Shown in pieces: positions 59,272 to 64,000 of a stretch of 64,000 nucleotides of DNA. Where the stretch lies: the NCBI GenBank assembly GCA_019633425.1, contig WSUB01000132.1:2082-66081 (forward strand). Direction: 5' to 3'. The notes below the pieces were generated by a model. The model saw only the letters and a list, made by a program, of their open reading frames with translations, made no database searches and was not told the DNA's origin. This stretch comes from Tulasnella sp. 424 (taxonomy: Eukaryota > Basidiomycota > Agaricomycetes > Cantharellales > Tulasnellaceae). Made by a program: the position numbers and the translations under genes. Within the stretch, counting starts at the first letter, position 1, and each line of letters opens with the position of its first letter.

Positions 59272-61555
59272 TTAAGCAGCAATCAACTTGACCTCAAATG
59301 TAAATCCAGCTAGACCTCCGAGCATCATCATGCGTTTTAGCTCCACGGTATTCTGGCCTTGTTGGACATTCTGAGTGATATCCAGAGATAGCTGCAACCA
59401 ACAAGAGTCTCAGGTTGACAGGGCCAAACGAACTAGAGCAAAATCATGCACGCTTACATCTTGATCGGTCCGATATGAGGATTGGCGAAGGGGTGGGAGA
59501 AGGTGAACTTCCTCCTTTTCCGTACCGCGATTAATAATACTGGTGAACACCTGCCACGTTCCGTCTTCGTTGTAGGGGTCTACGAGGCTTTGGACCGGAC
59601 TTCGACATACTAGCATTACCGTTGAGCTGCGGCCAGGTATGTCTTGACTTAAAGCAAAGGCAAACGTGGCCCTGGAGCATCTGTCACCGCAGGTCCAGCG
59701 GGCGAGTACTGCAGAATCGTCCGAGTCCACTTGCATCGCCTCCCGTTGAAGGGTGACGTCAGGGATGGTTGGGGCGATTCGACCAACCCCGTTAGAGTGG
59801 TTTGATTTGAAGGGTAGGGATCCAGGAATCGCTTTTGGCGCGAAGGGAGTGTGTGGTAGCATAGGAGCGGGGGTTATAGGTGCCACATGGGCTTGCTCAA
59901 CTGACGGGGGAGGAACATTGGCGTTTTCTTTTGAGCGAGCAAAGAGCCTCTCTATCTCGAGAGTTAGAGCGGGTTCCTCCAAGCCTTCAAGCAGGTCACC
60001 TTGCTCAACTGCCAATTTGACAGCAAGCGAGGAAGCCTCTGTCAACTTTTGATGGTTTGGGACAGAGGGATCCTTCTCCATTGCGCGCTTGCAATGAGGT
60101 AATATTTTGGAAAATATCCTAGTTTGCTTGGTTTGGGAAGGATCTTTCCTCGCTTTGCGTTGCGTCTGGCCGTTGCTCTCGGAAGGCGAAGATTGGGGGG
60201 TTCTCTCCGGAGTTGGAGAATGCGACGAGGTAGCGGAATGAAGACCCGAACCCCACGCCATGTCAGCGGGAGGTGATGCCGAGGTGACGTTGTTTGAAAC
60301 AGAAGTCGGTAGCGCCCAAGAGTCCACCTGCATCGGGGGTTGGGTAGGTTCTGGGGCTGGGGCGGGGGGACTCGGACGTTGGAAGCTTGGACGTGGCTCG
60401 CCCCGCCAATCCCATGCAGGCTGATTGGAGGACAGTTGAACATTACCGATCGGCTCTGGGGAAGAATGTTGTACCTGAACGGCCCATGGATCAGGCGCGG
60501 TAGCGGTGGCGGGTTGCGGGCTTTGCGAAGTGGCTGGCGATTGAGGTTGTGCGGCCCATCCCGGTGCCCAAGCGTCGGCCGGAGCGGGAAGAGGATCGCT
60601 GGGCGCGGGTGAAGCGACGGTCACAGATTGCGTGGCACGCACGATCCGAGGGTCGGTCACGACGGTGCTGGACTGAGCAGTCGGCGCTCCAGTCTGAGTT
60701 GCGGCCGGCGTGTCCAAGGTCGCAGTATTGCCCTCAGTAGAGGGAGTGGCACCCCAGCCAGACCAATCTAGGACTGGCGCCGCGGTCGGGGCCGTAGTCG
60801 GCGTAGTTTGGGACTGCTCGGCAGGAACTGCACCAGCATTCCCGACGCTCCTCCAATCCCCCGTCGGTGCGACTCCCCACGAGTCGTTGAAGCCACCTCC
60901 GCCAGCGGAAGACCCTTGCGTGAATGGTGCAGGTGGTGATCCCGAGCCTTCTGGAGCTTGTCCACGACCACCGCCTCTGTTGTTGTAGTTGGACGAATAA
61001 TTCGACCTCCGGGGTTGATCTTGGCCCCTCTCCCTTCGAGGCCAGAAAGACTCGGACTGCTCCTCGTCGTGACGGCTTCTAAAGTTGCTAGGACCTCCAC
61101 TACCACCCCTTCCCCTTCCCCTCCCCCTCCCCCGCCAACCCCGATCACGATAATCCTCCGGACCTCGATCGCGGTCCGTATCGTAGTTGTTGTTATAACC
61201 CCGGTCCCCAAACGAATTGCGGCGGTCGTACCGATTTGTATCTTCTGGGAAGTCGGCCGAGCCGGCAGTCGAGCTGTAAACAGGCAGAGGGAGGCCATCG
61301 GAGGGCGTCGGTTGACGGTTCGGATCGTCCAAGTCGTCGTAAGGTTGGGACTCTCGGTCGTTTCCCGACGGACCATCGTCTCCAGAACGCCCATTATACG
61401 ATGACCGCCTATCACGATACCCTCCGTTCTAAAAACAAGCCGTCCATGGTTAACGATCACCGCCTCGCAGGAAAAAGGGAGCAATGACGACTTACCGAAT
61501 ACCTTGAACCTCCATTCCCATAACCTCTATCCCTTGGAGGACCGTATTGTTCCAT
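59272..61555 (-). CDS. RGG-rich, low-complexity putative RNA-binding protein
   Basis: 716 aa; exons on the minus strand 61555-61496, 61428-59458 and 59391-59272. The N-terminus (MEQYGPPRDRGYGNGG) leads into Arg/Gly repeats (RGWRGRGRGRGRGG; NNRGGGRGQ), typical of RNA-binding, phase-separating proteins and of arginine methylation targets. A long Pro/Ser/Thr/Gln/Trp-containing disordered stretch follows. The last ~200 residues look folded: a helical part (HQKLTEASSLAVKLAVEQGD), then TCGDRCSRATFAF and LDITQNVQQGQNTVELKR. The latter pattern recalls beta-strand domains of the PINIT type, but I would not assign it. The final intron is supported because readthrough gives an unrelated short end. Confidence 0.75.
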
Positions 61556-62240
61556 TGGCTTGTTAACTAGTAGCGAGAAAAAGGCAGGAAAAGTCTCTTG
61601 ACTAGTAGCGACAAGAGGGCAGGTGGAATTTAAACCAAGATTGGAACGGAACAGGAAAGGTCCGCTGATGATTGATGTAGTTTCGGAGGGAGGTCCTATT
61701 GCCTGAACAGGGGTTCGCCCGAACAAACTAGACCACACTTCCTCACGCCACAGGTTGCTCATACGCTTTCAATCTTTCAGGTCACAACGTTATAAAACTT
61801 TATATATACAATACAACAAAAAAAAAGTGAGTTACAATAATCTATGTCGTCAGAAACAAAACAAAAACAGGCTTCGGGATGATTTTCGAATCGAGTCGAG
61901 TCGTTAAGCTAAAGTAAGTAAGTAGTGCAGGGGGTCGTAAAAAAAAGCATAAAGCCACGATTCGTAACGAAAGCATTGAACACAAGCATGATGAAGATGA
62001 TGAAAATGGGTGCTCGTGAGGGGAGTAAAAAAAAATAGGGAGAAATTAGTGAGACTAATAATGTTATATGGAACCTTTTCTTTCCAAAAATGCCGGGGGG
62101 AGGGTTGAATAAAAGGAAGATCGAGATGGGTTGGATGAAGAGTGGGTTTGATGAGGGAGTTGGGAGTCTATAGGGTACAAAGCGAGCCACGATGGAAACT
62201 TACAATGGCGAGGGACCGGGGGGGAGGGTTGGGGGAGGGT
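61556..62240. other. Intergenic region
   Basis: Separates the two minus-strand low-complexity genes. An A-rich tract and TATATATA lie at 61800-61830. No supported gene. Confidence 0.6.
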
Positions 62241-63860
62241 TTACTCCCTTAATCGGGACTCACCCCTCACCGCCGCGGAGGCACTACCCCTCCTAACCCT
62301 AACCGAGGCATTCCCCGAAGCCATCTCAGAATCCGACGCCCAAGCCAACGCAGCGTCTCTCATCCTCGCATGCCTGTCCACGACGGGCGGCCGATTCGAC
62401 GAGGACGACGTCCGTTTACGATCCTGGTTCGACTTTTGACTCAGAACGGCGGTGGAATCCGAAGCGACTCTGCCAGCTGAAGAGGATGACGTGAATGCCG
62501 CAGAGGAAAGTGGGGAAGTTGGGAGGGTGGAAGGTAAGCGCGGTTTGGAGTAGGGGGAGGTCGTCTTCTTCTTGCCGCTGCTTGCTGCCTGAGGCGGTGG
62601 CGAACTCGGGGGAGTTTGGACGACCAACTCGCCCACCTCGCTCACACCGCCTTGCAATCCCAACCCGGACTCGCTCCCAGTCCCACTAGTCAACGAAGAC
62701 GACGCTCTCGACCACCCGCTCCCAGTCGAATCCTGACGAACCGCAGAGGACCTCATCGACCCGCCATCCGCGCTCTCGGTTCTCCTGTGCCCGCTACCGC
62801 TCTCCCGATCAGAGTCGTAGCTGCCTCTCGTCCTCTCCGACGACTCTGAAGTCAACCGCGCTGTAGGTGGGGCAGCGAAATACGGAGCGCCGTACGGGTT
62901 CGTCCGAGCTGTGGGTCTGATCGGCGCTGTTGAAGGGATGGAGGTTGTGTTCGAGGAACCGACGAACGGGAAGGACCGTCTCTTCTGCTGCTTTGACGTC
63001 ACGGAGTTCGTCGTCGACGGTGGTGGCATCGGGACCGAACTCGAAGAAACCGCCGACGACGGCGTAGTAGCCTCAACCACCTCCGAATTCACTTCCTCCT
63101 CCGGGTTACCAGGCGCTGCAGCGGGATTCTCAACGAACGCGGACCCACTCCTCCTCTTCCACGACTTGCTACCAAACTGCAACTTGAGAGAAATCCGCCT
63201 CCCGCTCTTCGCAGCAGCAGCACCGTCTTTCTTCTCCTTCACATCACCACCGCTGCCGGCGTCCTCTTCCGAGACCGGAGGCAGTTCGGTGACCAACGTC
63301 GAAGGCGTAGGTGGAGCCGAGTTGGTCATGCTGGCGATCGTGCCCGCGTCGCTCGAATCATCCACGTCCGAGCCGTTGCTCGCCAACGTCGCCGCTCTCC
63401 GCTTCATGAACCAGCTCTTCCTCTTCTTGCTCCCGCTCGAGGTGGCCGGTACCGACGAGAGAGTGGTAGCAGCCCTCACAACCACACCCATCTCCGAGAC
63501 TTCCTTCTCATCATCCTCCTCGGGTGGGGTAAAAGTAGCGATCGTAGGCGTGTTAAGCCCGACGATGTCGTCCCTGCTCTTCCCAGCTCCGCTGCTGATG
63601 CTTCCGGTCGCCGAGGATTTGGTCTGCTCCAAGTTGAACGTGACGTGTCGCTGAATACCCGGCAGTGGGGACGACGAAACAAGCCCGGTGGAAGTACTTC
63701 CTACGAGCGAAAGGTCGCTCGGCGAAAGGACTTGGCGGTCTCCTATACTCGGAGAAGACGTGGAGCTCGCAGGGGCTGGTGAGAGTTTGCGTTTCCGGGA
63801 GCCGGCGATGGCGTTGTCGGAGGATGACCGAGCGACGGTTTCAGGCGCTCTTGCAGCCAT
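62241..63860 (-). CDS. Serine-rich low-complexity protein, function unknown
   Basis: 539 aa, single exon, start chosen at the ATG at 63860; the frame is open further upstream but without ATG, and a TTTAAATA box lies at 63901-63909. The composition is Ser/Thr/Pro/Ala with short basic patches (SRKRKLS, KKRKSWFMKRR, KQQKRRSFPF) that could serve as nuclear localisation signals or kinase sites. No transmembrane segment and no recognised domain. Many SP and TP dipeptides suggest phosphorylation. Length and uninterrupted frame in a GC-rich context support coding, but an alternative frame on the plus strand (62911-63654) is also long. Confidence 0.6.
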   Translation of the reverse strand: MAARAPETVARSSSDNAIAGSRKRKLSPAPASSTSSPSIGDRQVLSPSDLSLVGSTSTGLVSSSPLPGIQRHVTFNLEQTKSSATGSISSGAGKSRDDIVGLNTPTIATFTPPEEDDEKEVSEMGVVVRAATTLSSVPATSSGSKKRKSWFMKRRAATLASNGSDVDDSSDAGTIASMTNSAPPTPSTLVTELPPVSEEDAGSGGDVKEKKDGAAAAKSGRRISLKLQFGSKSWKRRSGSAFVENPAAAPGNPEEEVNSEVVEATTPSSAVSSSSVPMPPPSTTNSVTSKQQKRRSFPFVGSSNTTSIPSTAPIRPTARTNPYGAPYFAAPPTARLTSESSERTRGSYDSDRESGSGHRRTESADGGSMRSSAVRQDSTGSGWSRASSSLTSGTGSESGLGLQGGVSEVGELVVQTPPSSPPPQAASSGKKKTTSPYSKPRLPSTLPTSPLSSAAFTSSSSAGRVASDSTAVLSQKSNQDRKRTSSSSNRPPVVDRHARMRDAALAWASDSEMASGNASVRVRRGSASAAVRGESRLRE

Positions 63861-64000
63861 ACTCGGAAAAACGCGCGTCACCAATACGGCCACGACGCTC
63901 TATTTAAAGAAAAGAAAAGGCATCAAGGTGAGTAAAAAAGACGGGGGGTAATGAGAGCACGTGACCCCTTCCCCGCAATCGGGGGGAGGGACGTCGGCGA
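63861..64000 (-). promoter_or_regulatory. Promoter region of the serine-rich protein gene
   Basis: TATA-like TTTAAATA (minus strand) at 63901-63909, about 45 bp before the chosen ATG. Nothing else seen to the window end. Confidence 0.5.

Noticed and set aside
62911..63654. 247-aa open frame on the plus strand
   Set aside because: Lies opposite the longer 539-aa minus-strand frame with a better start and TATA box; looks like its antisense shadow.

Overview
The window is nuclear DNA of a basidiomycete fungus, most likely an Agaricomycete. Genes are split by many 50-70 nt GT-AG introns with CTAAC-type branch sites. Promoters are CT-rich or carry TATA boxes. There are large families of F-box proteins and HGD-type tyrosine-kinase-like kinases, beside conserved eukaryotic housekeeping genes (a DEAH-box RNA helicase and the NOG2 ribosome-biogenesis GTPase). 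Exon coordinates were worked out by hand from reading frames and splice signals.

Region 1 (1-21368) is a segmentally duplicated locus. The ancestral unit is a TKL-type kinase gene (minus strand) next to a divergent gene for a single-pass membrane protein (plus strand). Unit 1 holds an apparently intact kinase gene with a pseudokinase domain followed by a kinase domain (1821-5039) and a truncated copy of the membrane-protein gene (6448-6811). Unit 2 holds a second kinase gene and the full membrane-protein gene (18900-21368). That second kinase gene is cut in two by a 6817-bp DNA transposon (9471-16287) with an 8-bp target duplication (ATTCCTCC); removing the element and one target copy rejoins the kinase frame exactly. 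The transposon encodes a ~1614-aa protein in which a DEDDy 3'-5' exonuclease domain lies between the second Asp and the Glu of a transposase-like DDE arrangement. This gene is in turn interrupted by a 449-bp hAT-like MITE with its own 8-bp target duplication (CTCGCGAG). This nested structure is the most notable thing in the window.

Region 2 (22 to 33.4 kb) holds two tail-to-tail paralogous F-box genes (one intact, one with an in-frame stop) and a 17-exon DHX57/YLR419W-like helicase gene that includes a GC-AG intron.

Region 3 (33.8 to 59.2 kb) is a tandem array of F-box/leucine-rich genes. The first six form three repeats of a two-gene unit (type A, type B), followed by three more diverged copies and several gene fragments. 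A short promoter element, about 22 bp long with the core GCACAGCAATGAGG, lies about 80-120 bp upstream of the usual start site in all nine copies. The single-copy NOG2 gene sits inside this array, bracketed by ~650-bp direct repeats derived from an F-box gene 3' end. A 174-bp pogo/mariner-like MITE lies beside it.

Region 4 (59.3 to 64 kb) holds two minus-strand genes for low-complexity proteins, one RGG-rich and one Ser-rich.

No rRNA gene, convincing tRNA gene or CRISPR array was seen.
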